Origin: Zygnema cylindricum
Lineage: Eukaryota; Streptophyta; Zygnematophyceae; Zygnematales; Zygnemataceae
Assembly: GCA_037447655.1 (NCBI GenBank)
Contig: JBBHKE010000422.1
Coordinates: forward strand, 162,700-226,699
Length of the DNA: 64,000 bases
Reading direction: 5' to 3'
Shown: piece after piece, positions 10,179-20,686 of the stretch
Position numbering within the stretch: the first letter of the stretch is position 1
Layout: each line of letters opens with the position of its first letter
Notes under the pieces: model-generated
What the model saw: only the letters and a program-made list of their open reading frames with translations
Told to the model about the DNA's origin: nothing
Database searches by the model: none
Position numbers and translations under genes: made by a program

Positions 10179-11060
10179 TGACCCAAAGGATGAGCAGCCT
10201 ATGTAAAGCCTCTAGGATAGTATTTGCCCCTTCTACTTTCCTGCTGAATAGGTGCCACCCAAGCACCCAAATATTCTGACCACTCTCACCCCTGTGAGGA
10301 CAAGACTCCCCTGAGTCAAACGCAAAGAGAATCACTGAAATTGCTCCCTTGAGCAGTAAGTTATAGCTGGTCAAATATGACCTTTATAGTTACAAGCTCT
10401 CTTAGAGAGAGGTACCTAAATATCACTAAGTCTTCGTCTGCCTACTCACAACTACCTACTACTAAACCATAGTCCAATAGGAACATTATATAGTATAAGA
10501 AGGTACAATGGGAGATGTACTTATTGCACGACCATTGTACGACAAGCTCTACAAGGTGACACCTATCAAATCGGAAGCCATGGTTCCTCCTCCCATCTTC
10601 TCTGGTATCAAATAATGTGGCGCCACATGGCACCGCGTGACGCTATCTCGGTATGCCGCCAAAAGCTCACTTCGCGTGGCGGCTCTAATGTCGACCGTCT
10701 GATCAAAATATATTTTACACGGTTCAATTCGCGTACATGCATGAATTGTTCCTCTTCGTTAGTCAGGTGCTAATTGGTGTCGAGTTAATGTTTCTATCTA
10801 TTTGAAACACGTGACGTGTATCGTTTCGATAACGCCTTAGTGGTTAAGGTGTAGGACTGTATAGAAAGCTGCAGACCCATGTTTAAATATGGAATTAGGC
10901 ACCATTTTGGTAAAATATCCTCTGCTTCTAACTCTGCCACTTTCAAAATATCGCGGTAGCCATGGCGTGCATTTTATCCTCACTCTCTCTTTTTAAAGTG
11001 GAAATAAATTAGAGAAGTGAACTAATAACTACCACTTTTCAACATACTCAAATATCAACA
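10159..11060 (-). repeat. LTR of copia-type relic A
   Basis: This 902-bp LTR reads TG...CA in minus orientation, beginning TGTTGATATTTGAG at 11060 and ending ATTGCA at 10159. The adjoining internal sequence is GGTTATGGGCCCACC, the putative primer-binding site. It shares blocks with the LTRs at 20687-27935, including 'agagagcttgtaactataaa', the CGCGTGGCG/CCACGTGGC region and an antisense tRNA-like module. Confidence 0.8.
10828..10900 (+). other. tRNA-like module, antisense in LTR of relic A
   Basis: The stretch holds 'cgccttagtggttaaggtgt' (A-box-like, D-arm) and, 35-40 nt later, 'gcagacccatgtttaaatat' in the T-arm position. It is the decayed counterpart of the better-preserved copies in the plus-strand LTRs. 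It is not a functional tRNA gene. Confidence 0.5.
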
Positions 11061-11600
11061 TGTATTTGTTATTTGTATTTTCTAGGTTGTCTTTGTATTT
11101 TCTATCACTATTTCTAAAGAAACAAAATAAAAAGGTGTTCGCTAGGTTCTAACCTCTCTCTCTCTCATCTCCATACTTGTTGTAGTCACTGATGACCAAA
11201 GAGAGAGAGATAGATCCATGGCTACCTAAGCAGCCTTAGCAAATAAGGAGGGCAAAAGACAATTTTAGTAGACTGTACCAAAAAGATACGGACCAACTAG
11301 GAATTAATCCTGGTCCTTATGGTTCGCCGGAATAACCGACAGCCTTGTCCTACAGGCTAAGACATGTGTTCGGATATATAGGGTTCGATAGCTATTTAAA
11401 GATGAACATGCAGACCAAACCGATGAACTAGACTTACGGGAAATTTCACATAGAAACAATATAAATATCGATATCGGACTAAACAGATTGATTGGACATT
11501 TATTTGAACGGCGGACATTAAACATCAATTTGGAACGGACGGTTATCATTCGAGCTGACATCAAGGAATAGGCATTTTAGCGGTTTATAGACAATACGTC
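11061..11600. repeat. Unassigned LTR-like repeat (copy 1)
   Basis: This sequence lies between the copia LTR and the gypsy LTR fragment. It is nearly or fully identical to 14433-14972 over its right half and clearly related to 35330-35850 ('tagtcactgatgaccaaaga', 'tatatagggttcgatagcta'). The three copies share orientation. It is probably part of another LTR or an element end. The encoded 86-residue frame (11304-11564) is not supported as a gene. Confidence 0.6.
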
Positions 11601-11826
11601 TGTAAAAGAGACAATAATACACCACAACATGTCACAGTGCACAGCGGAAAACACCGAGGATCTTCCCGTAGCAACAGCAGGAGCACACAAAACTCACAAA
11701 CAAGGTTGCGCTTTATTACTTGAAAGAGAGTACAAGGTTGCGCTAACTGTGTAGGTCTACTTGAGGTGTCATTCACTAGGTCTTACTCGACTATTTAAAC
11801 TAACTAACTGCTAGTCAACCTAGTAC
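11601..11826 (-). repeat. Gypsy LTR fragment cut by the assembly gap
   Basis: Starts TGTAAAAGAGACAATAATAC directly after 'acaatacgtc', as the full LTR does at 14973. It continues without visible difference to 'ctagtcaacctagtac' and then runs into Ns. It is the outer (3') part of the chromovirus LTR with the same left flank, so this is a copy of the same insertion junction rather than an independent insertion. Confidence 0.85.
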
Positions 11827-11836
11827 NNNNNNNNNN
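11827..11836. other. Assembly gap (10 N)
   Basis: Ten Ns separate the end of the first duplicated block from a poly-A tract. The gap size is probably nominal. Confidence 0.99.
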
Positions 11837-12490
11837 GAAAAAAAAAAAAAAAAAAAGTTTAAGAATTAATCGTAGTTACTGCCATATAAAAGAAGCTGCG
11901 ATAAATTTTAAACTGTGATTATTGCTAAGCGCCACATCACTGAGCTTGGATCAAGTGTGATATAAACGTGATGGATTTTATAATAAGGAAAGCAAAACTC
12001 CCGTTCAACATGTTAGGCATGTTTATCAACCATTTAGATGCATGCTAGGCAGATTTTTGACAAAGTAAAATTGATGCTAATTAAGAATTTGAAAAAAAAA
12101 AAAAAAAAAAGGTTTGTTGTAATTTCGGCGTTAATGCGAGTTTGGGAACATCAAAAATGAAATATTCTCCGTACGATTATATACATTAATATATTTATCC
12201 GTACAAAATGATAAAAATTGTACGACGTCGCCAAATTAAGTATCCGTACCGGTCAAACGAATTTACGGCGGTTACGTGTCAACGCTATGCCGCGAAACGT
12301 AAAGTTTACTTTCAGTTATTTTTTGTTTAAGTTTACAGAAGGGGCTATTACGCCACATCGTTTCTTCGTGTAAGTTGGACGTATGTCCGTTGTTCCGTTC
12401 GTCCATCTCTCATGTATTCTAATAACGTTACTTTTGGGTAATTTTATTAGAGTTAAGTATGCCAAAATGTGTCTAGTTAAGAAAGCCTTT
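11837..12490. other. Unassigned sequence between gap and copia relic B
   Basis: A run of As at 11838-11855 is followed by unique sequence to about 12067. Then comes the segment shared with 8621-8845 (12068-12272), and about 210 bases (12275-12485) not shared with relic A, where relic A has its protease fragment instead. No gene is recognised. Confidence 0.6.
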
Positions 12491-13544
12491 TTCTTTCCTC
12501 CATTTCTTGAGGTCCCTTACCCATCTTTTAGTTGAAGATCTGCAAGTTTGCCACAATCTGCCATATAGTGTCCCGGTTTCTTGCAGAAGTGACATAATCC
12601 TCCTCGAGAAGTTCCTTTCCCCTGTCTATCAAATCTGCCACCTCCTTGTCCTCTTCCTCCAAAGTTTCGATAGGGATCTTTCTCTCTCTCCTCATCACGC
12701 TTCCGCCAATCAGCTCTTGCAGACAATGCTTGAACACTTTGACTCCCTCTCCTAAGCTCTATGGTGCTTTCTTTCACTAAAATCATTCCCACTGAGTCAT
12801 CCCAATTCCAATTGCTATCTCCTATGTCCTGCAATCGATTAATGATGTTCTCATACTCTTCAGGTAGTTTCATCATTAATGTGTTCACTCTTTGTCTCTC
12901 AGACCATGAGTTACCTGCACTCTTTAGCTCTCCAAATAATGCTCCTAAATCATTAAAATAATTATTCATGCTTCCTCCCTTACAAGTATAAGCTACAATC
13001 TTGTTTTCTACCAACTGTTGCTGCTGCAATGATCCTCTCTTATATTTGTTAACTAGTGATATCCAAATCTGAGATGAAGATTTGACATACATAACGGAAA
13101 TGGCAATGCCCTTTGCTACACTTTTAAGAATTAAGAGCTAAGCAACCTTGTCTTTGTAGTTCCACTTTTCATACTTTGATCTTTCGGTTTGAACCCTTGT
13201 CGCCGTTGCTGGTGGAGTTGTTGCCGTATCGCCTTCGGCAATGGTGTCACTTGAGTTGAAACTCCTCCCATTTCTCCTTCCATGACAATCTCCTCTCCTT
13301 CCTCGTCTTCATCCTCAGTGATGGTGGCAGCTGTTCTACCTACTGTAGAGGCGGAGGTGCCAAAAAAACGCGTTCCTCTAAACCTAGGTGGAGGTGGGCA
13401 TCGAACTTGTCGGGACACTATGCCCCATAGGTGTTTTTCAAATAGTTCTCCCTCCATCATCATTTCCCAATAAAGAAAGTGTGATCCATCAAATATGGGC
13501 ACCTTGGAGGGTGGGCCCATAACCTACACTTCTGTGGTCTCCAT
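12491..13544 (-). pseudogene. Copia-type gag, broken (relic B)
   Basis: This is the second decayed gag of the relic A family: N-terminal MGPPSKVPIFDGSHFLYWEM, a frameshift or stop near 13090-13140, then ISLVNKYKRGSLQQQQLVEN, LMMKLPEEYENIINRLQDIG and the knuckle CHFCKKPGHYMADC. A stop interrupts the tail at 12517. The start codon ATG at 13544 lies 20 nt inside the LTR, as in relic A. It differs from relic A at many positions, so these are not recent copies over this part. Confidence 0.85.
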
Positions 13545-14432
13545 TGACCCAGAGAATGAGCAGCCTATGTAAAGCCTCTAAGATAATATTTGCCCCTTCT
13601 ACTTTCCAGCTGCATAAGCGCCGCCCAGGCACACAAATATTCTGACCACTCTCACCCCTGTGAGGACAAGACTCCCCTAAGTCAAACGCAAAAAGAATCA
13701 CTGAATTTTCTCCCCTGAGCAGTAAGTTATAGTTGGTCAAAGATGACCTTTATAGTTACAAGCTCTCTTAGAGAGAGGTCCCTAAATATGACTAAGTCTT
13801 GGTCTACCTACTCACGACTTCCTACTAATAAACCCTAGTCCAATAGAAACATTATATAGTACAAGAAGGTACAATGGGCGATGTACTTATTGTACGACCA
13901 TTGTACGACAAGGTCTACAAGGTGACACCTATCCAATCGGAAGCCATGGTTCCTCCTCCCATCTTTTCCGGTATCAAATAATGTGGCGCCACGTGGCACC
14001 TCGTGACGATATGTGCGTATGCCGCCAAAAGCTCACTTCGCGTGGCGGCTCTTATGCCGGCCGTCTGATCAAAACATATTTTACACGGATCAGATTCGCG
14101 TACATGCATCAATTGTTCCTCTTCGGTAGTCTGGTGTTAATTAGCTGTCGCGTTAATGTTTATATATTTTTGAAACCCGTCACGTGTATCGTTTCGATAA
14201 CGCCTTAGTGGTTAAAGTGTAGGATTATATAGAGGTCCGCAGACCCAAGTTCAAATATGGACCTGGGCACAATTTTGGTAAAATATCCTCTACTTCTAAC
14301 TCTGTCACTTTCTAAATATCGCGGCAGCCATGGCGTGCCTTTGATCCTCAATCTTTCTCTCTCTTTAAAGTGGAAATAAATTAGAGAAGTGAACTATTTA
14401 TTACCTCTTTTCAACATACTCAAATATCAACA
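13525..14432 (-). repeat. LTR of copia-type relic B
   Basis: This 908-bp LTR begins TGTTGATATTTGAG at 14432 (minus) and ends ...GTGTA at 13525, where relic A has ...TGCA, so the terminal CA has mutated. The internal GGTTATGGGCCCACC is conserved. Divergence from the relic A LTR is plain throughout. Confidence 0.78.
14197..14270 (+). other. tRNA-like module, antisense in LTR of relic B
   Basis: It holds 'cgccttagtggttaaagtgt' followed by 'gcagacccaagttcaaatat'. The T-loop-like GTTCAAAT is better preserved than in relic A. It has the same position and orientation relative to the LTR as the other four copies. Confidence 0.5.
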
Positions 14433-14972
14433 TGTATTTGTCATTGGTATTTTCTAGGTTGTTTTTATATTTTCTCTGACTATTTCTAAATAAACAAAAT
14501 AAAAAGATGTTAGCTAGGTTCTAACCTCTCTCTCTCTCATCTCCATACTTGTTGTAGTCACTGATAACCAAAGAGAGAGAGATAGATCCACGGCTACCTA
14601 AGCAGCCTTAGCAAATAGGGAGGGCAAAAGACAATTTTAGTAGACTGTACCAAAAAGATACGGACCAACTAGGAATTAATCCTGGTCCTTATGGTTCGCC
14701 GGAATAACCGACAGCCTTGTCCTACAGGCTAAGACATGTGTTCGGATATATAGGGTTCGATAGCTATTTAAAGATGAACATGCAGACCAAACCGATGAAC
14801 TAGACTTACGGGAAATTTCACATAGAAACAATATAAATATCGATATCGGACTAAACAGATTGATTGGACATTTATTTGAACGGCGGACATTAAACATCAA
14901 TTTGGAACGGACGGTTATCATTCGAGCTGACATCAAGGAATAGGCATTTTAGCGGTTTATAGACAATACGTC
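14433..14972. repeat. Unassigned LTR-like repeat (copy 2)
   Basis: This is the counterpart of 11061-11600. The left part differs at a number of sites, while from about 14600 on I see no difference from the first copy. It ends in 'acaatacgtc', whose last five bases ACGTC form the left target duplication of the gypsy insertion. Confidence 0.65.
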
Positions 14973-15472
14973 TGTAAAAGAGACAATAATACACCACAAC
15001 ATGTCACAGTGCACAGCGGAAAACACCGAGGATCTTCCCGTAGCAACAGCAGGAGCACACAAAACTCACAAACAAGGTTGCGCTTTATTACTTGAAAGAG
15101 AGTACAAGGTTGCGCTAACTGTGTAGGTCTACTTGAGGTGTCATTCACTAGGTCTTACTCGACTATTTAAACTAACTAACTGCTAGTCAACCTAGTACTA
15201 TACAGCTGTACACGTGGACCTTCACGGTCAACCGAGATCTATCCAAAACTTCCTTCTAGAACTATACAGCTCAATCTACAATCTGCGGCATTGCTATGCT
15301 GCGGTGCTACGCTGCTGCGCTACTAAGTTGCTACGCCGCTAAGTTGCTACGCCGCTAAGTTGATATGCTGCTATGTTGCGCTGGTCTGGAATCGCAACTG
15401 CGTTGCTCTGAAATCGCAACTATAGCAGCCTATCCCTAACCACTAAGTACCCAATTCTGTAACCTTGTTACA
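14973..15472 (-). repeat. Gypsy LTR, left (element 3' end)
   Basis: This 500-bp LTR is TGTAACAAGG...TTTTACA in element orientation. A section of repeated 'gctacgccgctaagtt' and 'tgctatgctgcg' units lies at about 15280-15375. It is followed on the inside by the polypurine tract. Confidence 0.92.
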
Positions 15473-15484
15473 ATGCCTCCCACT
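15473..15484 (-). other. Gypsy polypurine tract
   Basis: AGTGGGAGGCAT in element orientation abuts the LTR start. The position and purine content fit a plus-strand priming site. Confidence 0.7.
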
Positions 15485-15517
15485 AAGGATTCAGCGTCGT
15501 GCTAAACTTTGATTGAC

Positions 15518-17011
15518 TCAGGGAAACTGCAATTGCTGGAGTATGTCATATGTTTCCTCGCGATACTCTTCGAACTCCTGGCGAAGGGCGTCGAGTTGAT
15601 GTTGGAGCTGTTCACATCGAGTCTCCAGTAACGCGATGTGATGATATGCAACTGCCAACCGCCGCCGAGTGATTCGTTCCCGAACCTGATTTTCCCCTTC
15701 CTCAACCTCGGGTACTTCGGGTCGCGGCAGAACGTCCGCCGGTGCAGGCTCCTCGGGTGCCGAAATCCGGGGTTCTTTAGGATCGGCCACTGGGGAAGCT
15801 TCCTCCGCTTCTTTGTCCGCCGGTTCCCACCGAGGTACCTTCCGTAACTTAAAGGACACGTGTTTCTTTGCAGCTCGAGCGCGCTGCACAGGATTCTTTC
15901 GAGCCAACTTGAGTACCCGCACCTCAGGGGTGACCTCCGCTCTAGAGATGATGTCGTGGAGGCGGACATCCCACGGGTGATAATGACGGAGTAACCCGGG
16001 AACATCAATCCTGTACCTGTAGTTGTCCTCTACCACTTCCACGAACGGTAAGGCGTGAGGGTTTAGCTGCATATAACCCTTATGATTATTTCCCAGGTCT
16101 TTTGTCCGCTTGAAATTCCACGCTGGGTGTGACGGAACGTCGGCAGGAATACGGATAGGATCTCCAGGCTTCCCTATACGCCATTCCTCGGGCCACTCCG
16201 AGGGGTTCCAATATAACCTTTTGGGGAAGCTGAACGCGAGGTCCGGATGCTGGGTGTCGACCGCTAGTGGAAAGAGGCAGTCGGGAATTTCCTCTCCCTG
16301 TTCGCTTTCCTCCTCCGAATCTCTTCGGTTCCCTCGCAGGAGGAACACATCATCCCCACTGGGATATTGTGCCTCTGCCTTCTTTTCCGCGCTTTCAGAC
16401 GACTGCTCGTCCGCGGTACTCTCCTTCTTTGGGTCCCGCATCACCTCCAGATCTGAGGCGCGCTCTTCAATTGGCGGAGGCGTTGGTTTTCGTTCCGGTT
16501 CCTCTGCCTCCGATAGCTCATGATCTTCTTTAAATTCCTGATCACCTTCCCGGGTTGGGGTGTATTCAGGGTCTTGTGAGTTTTCTGACCCCTCCCCTCC
16601 ACTGGTCTCTACCGGTCCTGTCTCGCTACTGGCACTTTCCTCAGGTTCCGGCTCCACTTCTACTTCTCTTCGCCAACTTGCTTCCACCATGGCCTCTGCC
16701 GCCCTTAACAATCTCTCGGGACGGTTTGGATCTCCTTGTCCCACCCGTACCAGTCTCCTCCTTTTCGGTGGTGGAGAGGACGACGACGCCATAGACACTG
16801 CTGAACCAGATAATTCCGGTAATTCCAGAAGCGAAGGTAAACTGATTGTGTGGAGAGAAGCAATTTCGAAGCTGCCCAGACTGGGTTGGTCGTGAGGACG
16901 GATGGCGGCTTTATTCACGGGGGTTGAGGGTTTCACTTTTGGACTTTGCGAAGCGTCGCAGCGTGCGAGGGTATCACAGCGTCCATCATTTATAAAACTG
17001 CGCTGCTGCGA
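15518..17011 (-). pseudogene. Uncharacterised C-terminal extension of chromovirus Pol (element 1)
   Basis: An open frame of 472 codons from 16936 to 15518 lies between the chromodomain and the PPT. Element 2 shows that it is the continuation of Pol: there the frame runs unbroken from the chromodomain through SPQQRSFINDGRCDTLARSD into the same sequence. In element 1 a single TAG (17012-17014) separates them, and the apparent start Met is Val in element 2. The tail has a basic patch (PPPKRRR), a long acidic Glu/Ser/Pro region, a Trp-rich middle segment (YWNPSEWPEEWRIGKPGDP, HPAWNFKRTKDLGNN) and a C-terminal probable coiled coil (RLAVAYHHIALLETRCEQLQ onward). There is no signal peptide or membrane segment, so an envelope protein is unlikely. 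I do not recognise the family. Confidence 0.75.
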
Positions 17012-18934
17012 CTAAACCGAGGGTTCGTCGTTACCCACATAGTTAAACACAATTGCGCCGTTGCGCTTTCCTGTCAGCGCAGCGGTGGTGCTGCGATCCT
17101 TTGACGTTATCGTAATCATGTTGCGCTGCGGTGGCTGCGCTGCTACAGCGCTGCGGTGTGGTAACATCGCCGCTGCGGTCCTTTGCCGCGTCCCCAAGAT
17201 GATTGCGATGGTTGCGACACTGCGATTCGCTCCTTTGTTGCGGCCGCTGCGATTGCCCCTCCGGTAAAGCTGAGTGGCCTCACTCCGCTGAAACCGGCGC
17301 AGCAACTCTGGGGAATGTAGATCCCTCCCGTCCACCCAAGAGTCGTCCTCAGCACCGTAACCCTTCCAACGCACCAAGTATTGGGTGGAGTTGGAATTCC
17401 GAGAGTGGCGTGACTTAAGGATCTCTTCCACCTCATACTCGTCCGAGATTCCTCGAACGGGTGGTAAAGGAGTATGCCGTTGTTGACGAGGGAACATTCA
17501 ATCAGGATCGCGGAATGGTTTAAGAAGGGAAACATGAAAAACGTTGTGGATATGCCAGTCCGTCGCGATATCCAATTTATAAGCCACGGCGCCCACACGG
17601 GAAAGAATGGTGAACGGGCGCGTGAACTTCGGGGCCAACTTCTTCGAGAGGGCACCCGGCAAGGAGAGGTTTGCCATATCAAGGCGAATCTTGTCCCCCA
17701 CGCTAAAGATGATGTCCTTCCGATGAGCGTCGGCCTGCGACTTTTGACGATCCTTTGCCATTTGGAGCGCCTTGGCCGCCTTTTCCAGGTTTTCTTGCAG
17801 CGTTTTGGCAAAGTCCAGAGCTGCCGGTGTTTGGCAGTCCGCTACCAATAAGTTTTGGGGAAGAGTGGGTTGTCGTCCATTGAGGGAGAATGGCGTAGCA
17901 TTCGTCGAAGAGTGCACTGCACTGTTATATGCTACCTCAATCGCTGTTAAATGGTCCACCCAATCCGTTTGGTGCACCGAGACATAAGCCCGCAACGCTT
18001 CCTCCAAAGTTTGATTCACCCTTTCAGTCTGACCATCAGTTTGAGGGTGGTACGCGATGGACATGGCCAGCTGCGTGCCACATAATGCAAATAGATTTTG
18101 CCAAAAGTGGCTCACGAATTTACGATCGCGGTCGCTGACGATCCTTTTTGGAAGTCCGTGATGGCGGAATATCTCCCGAAAGAATAAGTTCGCAATATCT
18201 CGTGCAGTAGTTGTTGTGGACGTAGGTAGAAAATGTGCCATTTTCGTCAGGTAATCCACGACAACGAAGATTGGGTCGTAGCCCTCCTTCGTCCGGGGAA
18301 GGGCCACGATGAAATCCATCGAGATCGCCTCCTAAGGAACAGATGGTATTGGAAGGGGTTGTAACAGACCTTGTTGCCCTGAATCCGATTTGTTCCTATT
18401 ACACGAGTCACACGTCCGGACGTATTCTGCAATGTCTCGAGTCATGTTTGGCCAGTAATACGCCTCATCAACACGTGCGGTTGTTTTATCCCGCCCAAAA
18501 TGTCCACTGAGCGGCTCGTCGTGACTCATTTTAAGAATCGTGTGACAAAGTTCCATATTTGTTGGCACATAAAGCCGTGTTCTCTTACTCGGTCTGTACC
18601 GCCACATACCATTGGCGGTTCGAACGAGTACCTTCCGTTTGATGAGTTCCTTTAGTGCATCATCGTCGTCGTAGGTGGCCTTTATCCGATTTAACCACTG
18701 TTCGTCCACCTGCACCGTACTGGTGACTGCGCTGAGTTTCGGATCTTGCAATGCTGTCGACGCTGCGGTGTTCTCTTTCACAGAGTCTCCGCTCCCCTGC
18801 GGCGATGCTTGCGGTCGTTGCTCCGCTGCCGGCGCAGCGACGTCGGGTCTTATTGACAGCGCATCCGCCGGATTCGTTTTGCCCGGCTTATATTCTATAA
18901 GAAGTTCTGGACCGAAGGTTTGCACAAACGTCAT
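17012..18934 (-). pseudogene. Chromovirus integrase and chromodomain (element 1)
   Basis: Integrase with an HHCC zinc-binding part (MSHDEPLSGHFGRDKT, YVRTCDSCNRNK). Its DDE catalytic core has Asp in MDFIVALPRTKEGYD, Asp in IVSDRDRKFVSHFW and Glu in QTDGQTERVNQTLEEALR. The GPY-like region is NLSLPGALSKKLAPKFTRPF. A chromodomain follows (EVEEILKSRHSRNSNSTQYL, VRWKGYGAEDDSWV), the mark of the chromovirus clade. The frame is broken by a stop at about 18330 and a frameshift near 17495. Confidence 0.9.
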
Positions 18935-20686
18935 CTAGCGCACTTGTTTCTTGGACAACTTCGGCTGGGTTTGGAGATATTGTAAGGCGTGGTGATCCGT
19001 GATAACCGTGATCCGTTTCCCCTAAACGTAACACTTCCAAACCTCCAGCGCTTTGATGATAGCTATTGTCTCTTTCTCATGGGTGGCCCAGTTCAGCTCT
19101 GCTGCCTTTAGTTTTCGACTGTCGTAAGCGATGGGTTGAAGGCATTTTCCTTGATCCTGCATAAGGATCGCACCAATAACCGTATCGCTAGCGTCGGTAA
19201 TTATTGTCCAAGGTAAGTCCGGATCGGGAACAACTAACAGAGGGCGGTAACCAACCGCTCCTTTACCGTGTTAAAGGCTGCCCCTTGCGCCGCTTTCCAA
19301 TCATAGGGCACATCATTCTTGAGCAACTCCGTAAGCGGTGTAGCGATTTTTGTGAAACCTTCGACAAAACGTCGATAATAGGAGCACAGTCCTAGAAAGC
19401 TTCGTAACTCCGTGATATTTGCCGGCTGCGGCCACTCCTTAACGGTCTTTGTCTTGTTTGGATCCACTGCGATTCCGTCCCGGCTCACCACATGGCCTAA
19501 AAAATCAATCTTCTCCTTGAAGAAGTCACATTTACTTCTTTTTGCGTATAACTTATGCTCCTGAAGGACTTGGAGGACCGTCCGTAAGTGCTTCATATGC
19601 TCCTCCTGCGTTCGGCTATACACCAGTACGTCGTCTAGAAAAACGATCACAAACGTGTCCAAATATTGCCGAAAGATGGAATTCATTAAATGCATAAAGG
19701 TCGCTGGTGCGTTAGTCAACCCGAACGGCATTACCCGAAATTGGAAATGACCGTATCAAGTTCTGAACGCCGTCTTCTCCACATCCTCCTCGGCAATTCT
19801 GATCTGGTGGTAGCCGCTCGGCAAGTTTATTTTCGAAAAATATTTGGCACCTCGAAGTCGATCCAACAATTCATCTATCCTCGGTAGGGGGTACGCATTC
19901 TTCACCGTTAATTGGTTCAGCGCTCGGTAGTCTACACACATACGGAAACCTCTATCTTTCTTGTTCACAAAGAGAACACGGGCTCCATACGGTGACTTGC
20001 TTGGTTCGATTGCTCCGGCTTCGACCAACTCCGCGAGTTGCTTTTTCAATTCGTCCAACTCGGTGTAGCTCATCTTGTACATCCGATTAGCCGGGGGTAC
20101 CGCTCTTGGAACAAGCTCTATCCTATGGTCTACTTCGCGCTTCGGAGGTAATCTTTCGGGGAGCTTCGGGGGAAATACATTTGCGTACTCCTCGAGAAGT
20201 TTTGTCACGACTTCCGGGGCCTCTTCGGAAGTCTTTCCAATGTCGTCACTTTCTTTGGAGTCGAAGTCGGGGTCCTTCTTCTTCCATTCTTCCGGAATCT
20301 CCTCCTTCGCCTCCTCCATTGGCTGGACAACCGCCATACCAATCGTTTCCCCTTTTTTGAGTGCCCTCTTAAGCTGTAAGGCCAAAAGCAGGCGTCCCTC
20401 TTCCGCTCCCTTACCAGCCGCTCCTGCTTTTACCTCGAACTCTTCTTCACCTTTATTCACTCTCATGGCGCCACCTCTCCAATCAATTGTCGGATTCCAT
20501 TTTTGTAGCCACGGCTTCCCCAAGATTACCTCATGGTCCCCAAGAGGTAATACATGAAGCGTGTCGTACCATCGGAATTTCCCAATGCCGACGTGTAACC
20601 TCGGGGTACGATGGGTAATGGATGAGGAACTTCCGTCGGCCAATTGTACCGACTCATGATCATTTAGTACCACAAGAGGAAGTTTC
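18935..20686 (-). pseudogene. Chromovirus protease C-part, reverse transcriptase and RNase H (element 1)
   Basis: It starts at the nested insertion with the rest of the protease ([20 protein letters not shown]). RT motifs follow: [43 protein letters not shown] and the catalytic [12 protein letters not shown]. RNase H has [15 protein letters not shown] and [13 protein letters not shown]. In-frame stops occur after KTAFRT (about 19756), after LVTAL (about 19234) and inside RNase H (about 19024 and 18936). It is non-functional. Confidence 0.9.

Larger units (their letters stand above)
8846..11060 (-). mobile_element. Truncated copia-type retrotransposon relic A
   Basis: In element orientation (minus) it comprises an LTR (11060-10159), a gag starting 20 nt inside the LTR, and a CCHC knuckle. 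A protease-region fragment follows and is cut at about 8846 in mid-gene. No integrase, RT or second LTR is found. It is related to the plus-strand array at 20687-27935 and to relic B at 12491-14432. Confidence 0.8.

Noticed and set aside
11304-11564. 86-residue frame identical in two places (also 14676-14936)
   Set aside because: Identity reflects the duplicated LTR-like repeat block around the assembly gap; there are no domains and the related copy at 35330-35850 has no open frame.
15518-16936. Envelope gene of an env-bearing gypsy element
   Set aside because: No signal peptide, no transmembrane segment, and element 2 shows the frame is continuous with the chromodomain.
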